Origin: Agrobacterium vitis
GTDB lineage: Bacteria; Pseudomonadota; Alphaproteobacteria; Rhizobiales; Rhizobiaceae
Direction: 5' to 3'
Assembly: GCF_013337045.2 (NCBI RefSeq)
Contig: NZ_CP118261.1
Span: forward strand, 558,001 to 622,000
Length of the DNA stretch: 64,000 nucleotides
Shown here: positions 17,609-27,800 of the stretch, one piece after another
Numbering within the stretch: position 1 is the first letter of the stretch
Layout of the letters: each line of letters begins with the position of its first letter
Notes under the pieces: generated by a model
What the model saw: only the letters and a program-made list of their open reading frames with translations
What the model was told of the DNA's origin: nothing
Database searches by the model: none
Made by a program: the position numbers and the translations under genes

Positions 17609-20600
17609 TCAGGCTTCCTTGCGGAGCGCCTCTGCCTCAATGTCGTCCAGGAGGGCGGCAAGCTCTGCCTGTTCTTTCCGTGCGGCCTCGAGGCGCTCAC
17701 GGATAACGGCCGCGATGCCCCCTACGGTCGGTGCATCAAACAGCAGGGCGCGCATGGGCAGCTCGATTGAGAATTGCTTGCGCAACCGTGTCACGACCTG
17801 CACGGCAAGCAGGGAATGCCCACCAAGCTCGAAGAAATTGTCATCGATTCCGACACGCGAAATGCCAAGAAGTTCCCCGATAACAGCCGCCACATCGGTC
17901 TCAATGGGATCGCGCGGGGCGATGAACGCTGCCTGCACACGCTCGCGCCCGGTGTTTTCCTTCTGATCCACGGCCACACCGGCCCTTGGTTCCTGCCGTG
18001 CTGCGGCCATGCGATGCCGCAGATCAACCGGCGTCACGGCGAGCTGGGAGACTTGGCGGTGGGCGAGAACCGCTCGGGTTGCCCGCCAGACCTCGTCGAC
18101 GTCAATCGCGTCGTTAAGAAAGCCTGTTGCCTCCTCTCGCGTGGTGCCAAAAGGAAGGCATGTATCCCAGGCGATTGCCTGCCAGACCGGACGCTGTGCG
18201 CCGCGCCGCGCATCAACGAAGGCATCAAGAAAGCTGTTGGCCCCCGCATAGGCGGCAAGGCCCGCGCCGCCGACCAGCGTTGAGAGGGAGGACTGGACGA
18301 GGACGAAGTCGGGGGTGTGATCGGCAAGCGCCGCTGATAGAGCGTTCAGGCCGTCAACCTTGGTTGCGAACAATGCAGCATTGCGCTCCGCTGTGGCCTC
18401 CGTGAGCGGGCAGTGGTAAACCTCGCCCATGCCCGCTGTCTGGAAAACCCCACGGATCGGGCCAAACGGTGCGCCAAGCGAATTGAGGCATGCAGCAAGC
18501 CAAGCGGGGTCAGCGAGATCACCGCTGAACAGAATATAATCCTCGCCCGGAGTGCCAATGCCGCGCAAAGCCCGGATCAACGCACTAACCGGATGCTTCG
18601 GCCCATGCGATGCAAGCCAGTGTTCCCAATCCGCAGCATTCGGAAGCCCGCTTGGTCCAACAAGGACGACCTTCGCGCCCAATGTTTGAACGAGCGCCCG
18701 GGCATAGACGAGGGCGAGACCATCGAGGAGATCGCCTGCGATGAGGTAAGTGGCCCCCGCCGTGAGAGCCGGAACATCGGCTGGCTCCGGCAAGGGCGTC
18801 GGCACATGGCTCTCGACCCAGCAATAGCCATTGCGCAGCGCCATCACGGTCCTGTCGTCGCGCCAAGGGTGTGATAGCGCCTCAGCGAGGCCGTGCACAG
18901 TGGCACCTTCTGCCGATGGAAGATCGATGCTTCGGCAGGAAATGCCGGGAATGTCCTGCGGCAAGACGCGGAGCATGCCAAGCACCTTGGCCGCCTGCGC
19001 ATCAACAACCTCCGCGCCAGTCACACCATGCAGGCCACATGCCAGAACGGTCAGAAGCGGCGGGCGGCTCTCGGTCGTGGTCAGGGCTTTCGCGAGCGCA
19101 AAACTGCTGGTGAAAGCTGTGTCCGGGGCCGCATTGGCATCAAGGGAGAAGCCATTGACGATCTGGGTCAGTGTTGCACCGTTCGCTGCAAGATCGGCAA
19201 GAACTGCGCTGTAGTGCTGCGGCTCAGCGGGGTCGATGTGATACGCCCCCCCGGCATTCTCATAGGCTATCCCAGACCGTACCCGTGTGACCTTGATCTG
19301 ATCCGAAACCGGACCGATTGCCGCAAGGGTCTCATCGCCGCCAAGAATCAGCCAATGCTCGTGGCCGCTCGTTGTGAGATGCTCAAACGGCGCACGTTGC
19401 CAGACCGGCTGGTTGAACCAGTTCTCGATTGACGTGCGCCGGGCGGCTTTGTCGGGCATGGATTCGGTGGGTGCAATCCGCGCAATCGCGTAGGAACTGC
19501 GCTGGAAAGGGTAGGTTGGAAGTGGCACGCGGCGACGCGGACCTGCCTCTTTTTCGGCAACAAGCTCGACATCGATACCCGCAATCCAAAGCTCCGCCAA
19601 TGCCAGCAGCGCGTGGTCGCAGGCATCCAGCGGTGCCTTCGCATCGGGCAGCGAAGTGGCAACGCGAAGCAGCGCTTTTCCCTGTTGGCGTGCAAGCCGG
19701 GTCAGTGTCGAGCCGGGTCCAACTTCGAGAAGAAACGGGGCCGGCAATTCAAGCGCCCGCGCAAGGCAGGGGCCAAACAGAACTGTTTGGCGCAGATGGG
19801 CCACCCAATAGGCCGGGTCGGTTGCCTCCTGCGCCGTCAGCCAATTGCCTGTCAGGTTCGAGACAATGTCAATCTGCGGCGGGTTGAGTGTCACCGTGGC
19901 GAGCACCTGCGCAAACGCTTCAAGCGCAGGCTCCATCATGAAACTGTGAAAGGCATGGGAGGTTTTAAGCTCATGCCTGCCGATACCGCTGCGATCAAAC
20001 CGCTCCGCGAGTTCTGCAATCGCCTCTGCCGTGCCCGCCAGAACCGTGCTGCGCGGACCGTTGACGGCGGCAAGTTCCACGTATGGCGAAAGCGAAGCGC
20101 GCGCCTCCTGTTCCGAGAGCATAACGGAGAGCATGGCACCGGGAGGGCAGGCCTGCATCAGCCGCCCGCGGGCAACAACCAGCTTCACCGCGTCTTGCAG
20201 CGAGAAGACCCCGGCAAGGCAGGCCGCAACATATTCCCCGAGACTGTGACCGACCATGGCCCGTGGCTTGATGCCCTTGGCAAGCCACATCTGCGCCAGC
20301 GCGAATTCGACGGCGAACAGTGCTGGCTGCGTTATCTCTGTGCGGGAAAGTTGCTCTGTCGTTGTGCCATCGCCAAAGATGATGGCCGCGAGGTCAAGTT
20401 CGGTCGGCATCAAGCGCAGGCAGGCATCGAAGGCGGCGCGGAACGTGGCATCCGTCTCGTACAGCGCCCGCGCCATTCCCGGATATTGTGCACCCTGTCC
20501 GGGAAACAGCAGGATCAAACTTGCATCGCCAGCCAGCGGCTCACCCGCGACACAATCGGGGCCTTCACCGCTGCGGATGATATGCGCGGCCGCGTCTCGC

Positions 20601-22198
20601 TCCCTTGCGAGGGCGACAAAGCGATGCTCCATCTTTCGGCGGCCCTGCCGGAGGGTGTAGGCAATATCGGCAAGCTGTGCGCCATCATCGGTGCCAAGAT
20701 GATCGGCCAGCGCGTTTCGCATCGCCGCCAGCGCGTCCGGCGTCTTGGCCGAGAGTGGCAAAAGATAAGGCCCGGTGGTGTCCACTTCGCGGTCCCGAAC
20801 CGGAGGCTCCTCAAGGATCACATGCGCATTCATCCCGCCCATGCCAAAGGCGCTTATGGCCGCGCGACGCTTGCGCAACTCTGTCACCGGCCATGCCCGC
20901 TGCTGTGCCACGATGTCGAAAGGGCTTGACGCCAGATCAAGGGCCGGGTTCGCGCTGGTAAAATTGATGCTGGCGGGCAGAATCTGGTGCTTCAGCGCAA
21001 GAATGGTCTTGATCAGCCCTCCCATTCCGGCGGCCACATCCATATGCCCGAGATTGCCCTTCACAGAACCCAGACCGCAGCGGCGGCCCTGCTGTTTCAG
21101 CGCATCGCCATACACACTGGACAGGGCACGGATTTCGATGGGATCGCCGAGAGCCGTGGCGGTTCCATGTGCTTCGACATAGTCCACCTCAGAGGCTTCA
21201 AGGCGGGCGTCGGCAAGGGCTGCCTGAAGCACCGCCGTTTGCCCGGCAACGCTGGGTGCCGTCAGCCCGACCTTGGCGGAACCATCGTTGCCGATGGCCG
21301 ATCCGCTGAGAACCGCATGAATTGTATCGCCGTCAGCAATCGCGTCGCTCAACCGTTTGAGAACGAGGACGCCGACGCCATTGGTGAAGACGGTGCCCTT
21401 GGCATTGGCATCAAACGGACGGCATGCCCCGTCCGGGGAGGCGATGCCTTCGCTCTTGTAGAGATAGCCTTCCGGGCGCGGCTGCCCGATGGCAACGGCA
21501 CCGGCCAGCGCCATATCCGCCTCGCGTGCCAGAAGGCCGCGTGCTGCGAGATGAAGTGCCACGAGCGCCGTGGCACAAGTCGCCTGTACCCCAACCGTTG
21601 GCCCGGTGAGATCGAGGTGATAAGCGACACGCGAAGCAATCATGCCAAGCACATTGCCAAGGCCAGCATGGATCGGGTCCGTTGCCTCCCGGAGCGCCGG
21701 ATTGGCCTGTATCTGGCTGAAATGATAGTTCAGTGCACCACCGGCATAGACGCCGATACGACCACCATACGTGGCGCTGTTATAGCCCGCATGGTCGAGA
21801 GCATTCGCTGCGCATTCGAGGAAGACACGATGTTGGGGATCAAGCAATTCCGCATCGCGCGGCGAATAGCCGAAGAAACCGGCATCGAAAGCCGTTGGAT
21901 CATCGAAGCCACCCCAGACCCGGACATAATCCGACCGGGCCGCCATCTTGGGATCGACGCCAGCCTGTTGCAGTTCGTCATCCGTGACAGAGCGAAGGCC
22001 ACTTTGACCTTGCTTCAGAAGGCCCCAGAACGCGTCGAGATCATTGGCTCCGGGAAAGCGCCCGGCCATGCCGACGATTGCCACGCGCTCGTCCTTCTCC
22101 CTTTGCGCCGCCTCCAGACGCGCGCGCGCGTCCTTCAAAATCGAGAGGATTTCATCCTGTTCAACGATGTCCGGTGTCGGGGTTTCAACGTCAGTCAT
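17609..22198 (-). CDS. Type I polyketide synthase, KS-AT-degenerate KR-ACP (PKS1)
   Basis: 1529 residues from the ATG at 22198, preceded by GAGAG; an in-frame TTG six codons earlier is less likely. The ketosynthase (about 37-465) has the catalytic Cys208 in an unusual QATCATALVA context instead of TACSSS, plus EAHGTATALGDP and KGNLGHMDVAAG. The acyltransferase has GHSLGEYVAAC and HAFHS, the malonyl-CoA pattern. A ketoreductase-like region follows, but its NADPH loop reads IAGDLLDGLAL instead of TGGLGGLG, so beta-keto reduction is doubtful even though the QSSLSTLVGGAGLAAYAGAN strand keeps Ser, Tyr and Asn. The ACP reads DNFFELGGHSLLAVQ. The C-terminal acidic helix (LAALLDDIEAEALRKEA) looks like a PKS-to-NRPS docking tail. 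It most likely extends the acyl chain from the acyl-AMP ligase by one malonate. Confidence 0.95.
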   Translation of the reverse strand: MTDVETPTPDIVEQDEILSILKDARARLEAAQREKDERVAIVGMAGRFPGANDLDAFWGLLKQGQSGLRSVTDDELQQAGVDPKMAARSDYVRVWGGFDDPTAFDAGFFGYSPRDAELLDPQHRVFLECAANALDHAGYNSATYGGRIGVYAGGALNYHFSQIQANPALREATDPIHAGLGNVLGMIASRVAYHLDLTGPTVGVQATCATALVALHLAARGLLAREADMALAGAVAIGQPRPEGYLYKSEGIASPDGACRPFDANAKGTVFTNGVGVLVLKRLSDAIADGDTIHAVLSGSAIGNDGSAKVGLTAPSVAGQTAVLQAALADARLEASEVDYVEAHGTATALGDPIEIRALSSVYGDALKQQGRRCGLGSVKGNLGHMDVAAGMGGLIKTILALKHQILPASINFTSANPALDLASSPFDIVAQQRAWPVTELRKRRAAISAFGMGGMNAHVILEEPPVRDREVDTTGPYLLPLSAKTPDALAAMRNALADHLGTDDGAQLADIAYTLRQGRRKMEHRFVALARERDAAAHIIRSGEGPDCVAGEPLAGDASLILLFPGQGAQYPGMARALYETDATFRAAFDACLRLMPTELDLAAIIFGDGTTTEQLSRTEITQPALFAVEFALAQMWLAKGIKPRAMVGHSLGEYVAACLAGVFSLQDAVKLVVARGRLMQACPPGAMLSVMLSEQEARASLSPYVELAAVNGPRSTVLAGTAEAIAELAERFDRSGIGRHELKTSHAFHSFMMEPALEAFAQVLATVTLNPPQIDIVSNLTGNWLTAQEATDPAYWVAHLRQTVLFGPCLARALELPAPFLLEVGPGSTLTRLARQQGKALLRVATSLPDAKAPLDACDHALLALAELWIAGIDVELVAEKEAGPRRRVPLPTYPFQRSSYAIARIAPTESMPDKAARRTSIENWFNQPVWQRAPFEHLTTSGHEHWLILGGDETLAAIGPVSDQIKVTRVRSGIAYENAGGAYHIDPAEPQHYSAVLADLAANGATLTQIVNGFSLDANAAPDTAFTSSFALAKALTTTESRPPLLTVLACGLHGVTGAEVVDAQAAKVLGMLRVLPQDIPGISCRSIDLPSAEGATVHGLAEALSHPWRDDRTVMALRNGYCWVESHVPTPLPEPADVPALTAGATYLIAGDLLDGLALVYARALVQTLGAKVVLVGPSGLPNAADWEHWLASHGPKHPVSALIRALRGIGTPGEDYILFSGDLADPAWLAACLNSLGAPFGPIRGVFQTAGMGEVYHCPLTEATAERNAALFATKVDGLNALSAALADHTPDFVLVQSSLSTLVGGAGLAAYAGANSFLDAFVDARRGAQRPVWQAIAWDTCLPFGTTREEATGFLNDAIDVDEVWRATRAVLAHRQVSQLAVTPVDLRHRMAAARQEPRAGVAVDQKENTGRERVQAAFIAPRDPIETDVAAVIGELLGISRVGIDDNFFELGGHSLLAVQVVTRLRKQFSIELPMRALLFDAPTVGGIAAVIRERLEAARKEQAELAALLDDIEAEALRKEA

Positions 22199-22232
22199 AG
22201 GGTTTCTCTCGTTCAAATTGCGGATGCTGTGC

Positions 22233-24488
22233 TCAACGAAGCAATGCCTTCAGGGCAGCAAGTTCCGAGGTAATAGTGGAGCTGGCGACAGAGGAAGACG
22301 CGGGCGGGTTCTGAACCACAGGCCCATTGCTCTGGAGCTTTGCGTCCTCAAGAGACACGGTCTCCGATTGATCGTCTTCAATGAGGCCATAGAGATGGTC
22401 CGAAAGGGCCAGGATGGTGGGATGTTCGAAAATCAGTGTTGGGCGGACCGGCACGCCGAGTTCCCGCTCAACCGTCGCGCCGATATTGACGAGCGCCACA
22501 GAATCGAGACCAAGATCGAAGAAGCCAGCGGAATTTCCGGGCAAGTCGCCTTCGCCCAGCCGGGCAAGCATAGCCACTTCCTGCCGCAGCAGATGCCGGA
22601 GCGCTTCCTTGCGAAGCGCTTTGGGCGATTGCTGAAGCTGGTCGCGCCAGCTTCGTTGCTCGACAATTGCCGGGGCATTGAGCACGCTCTCCGGCTTTGC
22701 ATCCCAGCGGGCAACGATGCGCAGATCACCCGTTGCGATCCCCTGTCGGCAAGCGAACCGGCGGACTTTTCCGCTCGGCGTGCGTGGCAGGCTGCTTGGC
22801 CGCAACAGCGCGATGACGGCGGCCCTGACATGGTGATTGCGCGAGACGGCACCGCGCACGGCGCGGATGACATCATCGCTATCAAGATCGCGCAGGCCCT
22901 CGCGGGTCAGCTCACAGACCACGCCCAATTGCTCCTCGCCATCGACCTCGATGGCAAAGACCCCTGCCCGGCCTTGTGCAAGCGCCGGATGGCTGGAGAA
23001 AACGGATTGCTCAATATCTTCCGGGTGATGGTTCTGCCCACGGATGATCACCAGATCTTTCAGCCGACCCGTGATATAGAGCTGCCCGTCACGGCGAAAG
23101 CCCAGATCGCCGGTCCGGCGCCAGCCGCGCGATCCATCCAGCATCTGATCAAAAGTCTCTGCGTTCAGCTTGGTGCGGCCCCAATAACCGGGCGTGACAT
23201 TCGGACCCCGGATCCAGATTTCGCCGACCGTGCCATCATCCACACGCCTGCCCGCTTCGGGATCAACAAGCGCAAGGTCAAGCCCCTCCGCAGGGCGGCC
23301 GCAGGCGGCGAGGGCGAGCCTATCATGCTCGTCGCTAGCATCTGCTTCAACAGCGGCCCCGGCTTCGACAAGCGCCTTGCGGCTGACGGACAGGATCAAC
23401 GGTGGATCGTCGGGACTGTTGCCCGTCTGGAACAGCGTGGCTTCTGCCTGCCCATAGCAACAATAAAAGGCCTTGCCACGGAAACCATGGGGAGCAAAGG
23501 CGGCTGTGAAGCGCTCGAGCGTTTTCGGGCGGATCGGCTCTGCCCCGTTATAGGCGATGCGGACGTTGGAGAGATCAAGTCCGGCGGCAGCCTCTGGTGA
23601 ATATTTATCGACGCAGTGCTCGTAGGAAAAATTCGGACCGCCAATAACCGTAGCACGCACATGGCTTGCCAGCTCCAGAAAACGCAGGGGCCGACGCAGG
23701 AACGAGGCAGGTGCCATCAGCGCCACTGGAAAGCCGTTGAACACAGGCGACAGGATGCCGTCGATCAGCCCCATATCGTGATAGTGCGGCAGCCAGCAGG
23801 CGGATATGTCGGATGGGCCGTATTCGAAGGCAGTGCTGATCTGCCGCAGATTGACGATCAGGTTGCCGTGCGTGACCATCACGCCCTTCGGATCGCTCGT
23901 CGAACCCGACGTATATTGCAAGAAAGCGACATGCTTTGCCTCCGGCGCATGGAATGGCGCACCGTCATCTTCAAAGACAACCGGGGTTGCCGGATCGGCG
24001 GCCTTCGGGGCAAGCGCAAAGCCATGGCCGACCGCCTGTTGCAGAGGGCGAAGAACATCCAGAAGCTCAACAGCGCAGAGAATTCCGCTTATCCCGGCGT
24101 CTCGCGCAATATGCAACGATCGATTGATTCCATCGTTCCGCCGTGGGGCCGGGACAGGGACGGGAACGGCACCTGCGTAAAGGCATCCAAGGAAAGCCGC
24201 GATGAAGCCAAGGCCTGGCGGATAGACCACGAGAATGCGCGCGCCGGGGGTGATAGACCCCGTCTGCGCAATCTCGCCACCAACAAGCCGCGCCCGATCA
24301 CGAAGCATGCGCCAGGTCCAGCAATCCGGCTTTGCCTTTGCCGTTGAGACGGCATCATCATGAAAGAAGCGCATGGCAACATCATCCGCCATATTCCGAG
24401 AACGATTCTCAAGCATATGAATTATTGACGTAAATTCCGTCACTCTTTCCGAGATTCGTTGCGTCCGTGACGTATCGTGCACTGCCAT
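22233..24488 (-). CDS. Fatty acyl-AMP ligase fused to acyl carrier protein (chain starter)
   Basis: 751 residues from the ATG giving MAVHDTSR; AAGGAG stands close in front. A longer frame to 24593 lacks a ribosome site. The N-terminal 600 residues are an acyl-adenylating enzyme: LQYTSGSTSDPKGVMVTHGN, WLPHYHDMGLIDGIL, CYGQAEATL and TGDLGFRRDGQLYITGRLKDLVI. The HYHDMGL motif and overall pattern are those of FAAL enzymes, which hand acyl-AMP to a carrier protein and not to CoA. The C-terminal carrier has the attachment serine in LGLDSVALVNI. It is the first gene of the leftward operon, 34 bp before PKS1, and should load a fatty acid to begin the assembly line. The chain length cannot be read from sequence. 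Confidence 0.94.
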   Translation of the reverse strand: MAVHDTSRTQRISERVTEFTSIIHMLENRSRNMADDVAMRFFHDDAVSTAKAKPDCWTWRMLRDRARLVGGEIAQTGSITPGARILVVYPPGLGFIAAFLGCLYAGAVPVPVPAPRRNDGINRSLHIARDAGISGILCAVELLDVLRPLQQAVGHGFALAPKAADPATPVVFEDDGAPFHAPEAKHVAFLQYTSGSTSDPKGVMVTHGNLIVNLRQISTAFEYGPSDISACWLPHYHDMGLIDGILSPVFNGFPVALMAPASFLRRPLRFLELASHVRATVIGGPNFSYEHCVDKYSPEAAAGLDLSNVRIAYNGAEPIRPKTLERFTAAFAPHGFRGKAFYCCYGQAEATLFQTGNSPDDPPLILSVSRKALVEAGAAVEADASDEHDRLALAACGRPAEGLDLALVDPEAGRRVDDGTVGEIWIRGPNVTPGYWGRTKLNAETFDQMLDGSRGWRRTGDLGFRRDGQLYITGRLKDLVIIRGQNHHPEDIEQSVFSSHPALAQGRAGVFAIEVDGEEQLGVVCELTREGLRDLDSDDVIRAVRGAVSRNHHVRAAVIALLRPSSLPRTPSGKVRRFACRQGIATGDLRIVARWDAKPESVLNAPAIVEQRSWRDQLQQSPKALRKEALRHLLRQEVAMLARLGEGDLPGNSAGFFDLGLDSVALVNIGATVERELGVPVRPTLIFEHPTILALSDHLYGLIEDDQSETVSLEDAKLQSNGPVVQNPPASSSVASSTITSELAALKALLR

Positions 24489-24619
24489 CCACTCCTTGCT
24501 GAAGAGCGCCGCGGAAAATCCGCCCATTGCCGAACCACACCCTTTTGCGTTCACCAAAGGGCATTCAGCCGCTTGAAATTTCGGTGATGGCAATCTGCGT
24601 TCGCCATCGAATTGGCACT

Positions 24620-24648
24620 TGCATATAATTCTTGAATATCTTAGTCAA
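24620..24648 (-). promoter_or_regulatory. Candidate sigma-70 promoter of the leftward operon
   Basis: On the minus strand TTGACT (24648-24643) is followed after 17 bases by TATGCA (24625-24620). The -35 box is close to consensus; the -10 box is fair. It lies about 135 bp before the acyl-AMP ligase start. The iron box overlaps the -35 box, so a bound repressor would block polymerase. Confidence 0.4.
24632..24648. promoter_or_regulatory. Iron-responsive operator (TGA-N9-TCA), likely RirA site
   Basis: The palindrome TTGAATATCTTAGTCAA keeps the rhizobial IRO pattern TGA-N9-TCA (24633-24647) and extends it by a matching T and A on either side. RirA, an Rrf2-type iron regulator of rhizobia and relatives, represses iron-uptake genes through such boxes when iron is plentiful. 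Only one box is seen in this control region, positioned to affect both operons. Confidence 0.55.
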
Positions 24649-24813
24649 CAATATAAACACCCTTTTGACGACTGCTTAATCAAAATTCACAATCCAATCT
24701 GAGGTTGTAATGACTCTCAAAATAGCTCCGGACAAAGTCTTCCCAAAGACGGCCGTTTCCACACAGAAATCGTGTGGGCAACAGGTCCGGTGCGCGCTGC
24801 CGGAGGCATGCCG

Positions 24814-27800
24814 ATGACTGCTCCCGAAACGGTGGAAGCGCTGCTGTCGCGCCTGTCGGAAAAAGGCATCCGCATCACATGCGTGGATGGGCGTCTGCGA
24901 CTGTCCGGCTCCGAGAGCGTGCTCACGCAGGATATCACCGACGCGATCCGCGCCCGCAAGGCGGAGATTATTGCGAACCTCTCCCTGGACGCAGCGAGCC
25001 AAGACGCGACACATAACGAGACGATCCCGGCCCGTCATGCGGACGCACCGCCACTTTCTTTTGCCCAGCAGCGCTTGTGGTTTGTGGAACAGATGATGCC
25101 GGATGCTGGCCTTCACCACATATCGCTCGCTGTTGAGGCGCTCGGCAGCATCGATCTTTCCGCATTGCAGGCAGCGCTTCAGGCCGTCGCAGAGCGCCAT
25201 GCAATCCTGCGCACCCGCATCAATATGCGGGATGGCATGCCCTCTCAACGCATCATCGCCGACAGCGATATTCCGCTGCAATTGATCGATCGGCAGGACG
25301 ATATGCCCGATGAGGCGGAAATCGACAGGATACGGCAAGAGGAAGCGCGGCGACCCTTCGATCTTGCCTGCGAGCCACCGCTGCGTCTCACGGCAATCCG
25401 CCTTGGCTCCGAGCGAACCCTTTTGCTGCTGACGCTGCACCACATTGCCGGGGACGGTTGGTCGATGGATGTGCTGCTTGGCGATCTCTCAGTGATCTAT
25501 CAGGCCAAGGTGTCGGGCGTTGATCTTGATTTGCCAGCGCTTCCCATCCAGTACGGCGACTTCGCTGCATGGCAGAGCGACCATCTGGCAGGCCCGGCGC
25601 TTGAGCGGTCCCTCGCCTTCTGGACCGATCATCTCGAAGCTCCGCTTCCCGCCACGCAATTGCCGGGGGATTTCACCCGGCCACCTGTTCAGGCCAATGC
25701 CGGAGCCTTGCATTCTATCGCTTTCGATGCTGGCACGACGGCCCGGTTGAAAGCGCTTGCGAAAGCGGAAGGTGCCACGCTGTTCGCCACGCTGTTTACG
25801 GCCTTCAACACCCTCGTCTATCGCTATACCGGGCAAAGAGATCTGGTGATTGGCACACCCGTCGCCAACCGCCGTCAACGGGAAACGGAAGGGTTGATTG
25901 GCCTCTTCGTCAATCCGCTGCCGGTCCGCTCACGGCTTACGCCCGCAGCGAGTTTCCGCGAGACGCTGCGCCAAAGCCAAGCGACCCTCTGGTCGGTGCT
26001 TGACCATCAAGACCTGCCTTTTGAGCAATTGGTGGAAGCACTGAAGCCGGAGCGCGATCCCAGCGTCCATCCGCTTTTCCAGCTGAAATTCCAGCTCGAT
26101 ACTGAGCCGCAGCAGAGGGTCGGACTTTCGGGCCTCACGCTGACCCGCCTGCCACGGCGCGACGGTGTTGCGAAACTCGATCTCAGCCTCAACCTGATCG
26201 ATGCCGGAAGCACGATCCATGGCACTTTCGAATATGACACAGCCCTTTCCCGCCCTGAGACAATCGCGTCTCTTGCCGCCCATTTCGGTGTGCTGATCGA
26301 GGCGATTGCCATTGAGCCGGACACGGCCCTCGCTGTTCTCCCCTTGCTGGAAGCCGAGGAGCGTCAGCGCCAGATCGTCAGCTGGAATGCAACGGCAACG
26401 CCTTTTGATGAGAAGGCCTTTTTCCACACGGTTTTCGAGGCTCATGCGGCCCGCACACCAGACGCAATCGCGCTTGTTCATATCATTGATGGCGAGCGAC
26501 ACACACTGACCTATGACGACCTGAACCGACGCGCCAACCAGATCGCACACCACTTGCGTGGACTCGGTGCGGGTCCAGAGACCATTGTTGCCATCGCGCT
26601 TGAGCGTGGCTTCGATATGATTGCCGCATGGTTCGGCGTGCTCAAGTCTGGTGCTGCCTATCTGCCGCTTGATCCGGCCTATCCGCCGGAACGCCTCGCC
26701 ATGATGCTCTCAGATTCGCAAGCCCGTTTGGTTCTCACCGAGAGCCGCCGGACATTGCCGGAGACGGTAACCCGCATTGATCTCGATACAGATTGGCCAC
26801 GGGATGCGGCGACGGACAATCCTGATCTCGTCAACAGGCCCGATCACCTTGCCTATATCATCTACACCTCAGGATCGACCGGGCGGCCAAAAGGCGTGCT
26901 CGTCGAGCACAGGGGTCTCGTCAACCTGACGCAACACAAGATCCGTATTGGCGGGGTGAAGCCGGGCGATTGTGTGCTCCAGTTCTTCTCCTTCTCGTTT
27001 GATGCCTCGATTCCAGAACTCGTCATGGCCCTCGGCGCGGGCGCGTCACTGCTGCTGCTGCCCGCCAGCGAGCTTCTGCCCGGACCGGCGCTTGCCGAAC
27101 ACCTGAAAACGCAAGCCGTGACGCATGTGACAATGACACCCTCCGCGCTTATCGCGCTGCCAGCGGGCGATTATCCAGCACTGCGCATGGTGCTGACCGG
27201 CGGCGAAGCGCCAACGCCCGAATTGATCGAACGTTGGGGAACGGGGCGGCTGTTTATCAACGCCTATGGCCCGACGGAAACCACGGTTAATGCGAGCATG
27301 GTTCCCTGCGGCAACGGTCATCCCATTGAGGCGACCTTGCTGCCCGCTGCCAACAAGCAACTCTATGTGCTCGACGCCAACCTAGAGCCGGTTCCAGTCG
27401 GTCAACCGGGTGAACTCCATATCGGCGGGCTTGGCATTGCCCGTGGCTATCACGGTCGCCCGGCATTGACAGCCGAGCGCTTCGTGCCCGATCCATTTTC
27501 GCCAACAGGCGGCGTGCTCTATCGAACAGGCGACCGTGCCTGCCAACTCGTGGATGGCCGCATCCGGGTGCTTGGCCGCCTCGACGATCAGGTGAAAATC
27601 CGCGGCTATCGCATTGAGCCGGGTGAAATCGAAGCCATGGTGCTGGCGCATCCCACCATAGTGGCTGCGGCAGTGGCAATCCACGAGATTGATGGTGAAA
27701 AGCGCGTCATTGCCTACGGCGTCGCCAAGGATGCAACCCCTATCAGCGCCGTGGACATGAAGGCATTCCTCGCCGCACGTCTGCCCCGCTACCTCGTGCC

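Larger units (their letters stand above)
24489..24813. promoter_or_regulatory. Divergent control region between the two siderophore operons
   Basis: This 325-bp stretch separates the acyl-AMP ligase gene (minus) from the reductase NRPS gene (plus) and must hold both operon promoters. It is AT-rich in the middle. For the rightward operon a weak candidate is TTGACG (24665-24670), 17 bases, CACAAT (24688-24693). The leftward promoter and iron box are listed separately. Confidence 0.7.

Noticed and set aside
20987..22273. 428-codon plus-strand frame opposite PKS1
   Set aside because: Antisense shadow of the ketosynthase region; no ribosome site and no recognisable domain.
22044..23600. 518-codon plus-strand frame opposite the acyl-AMP ligase
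   Set aside because: It spans two well-supported minus-strand genes and shows only arginine/proline-rich shadow composition.
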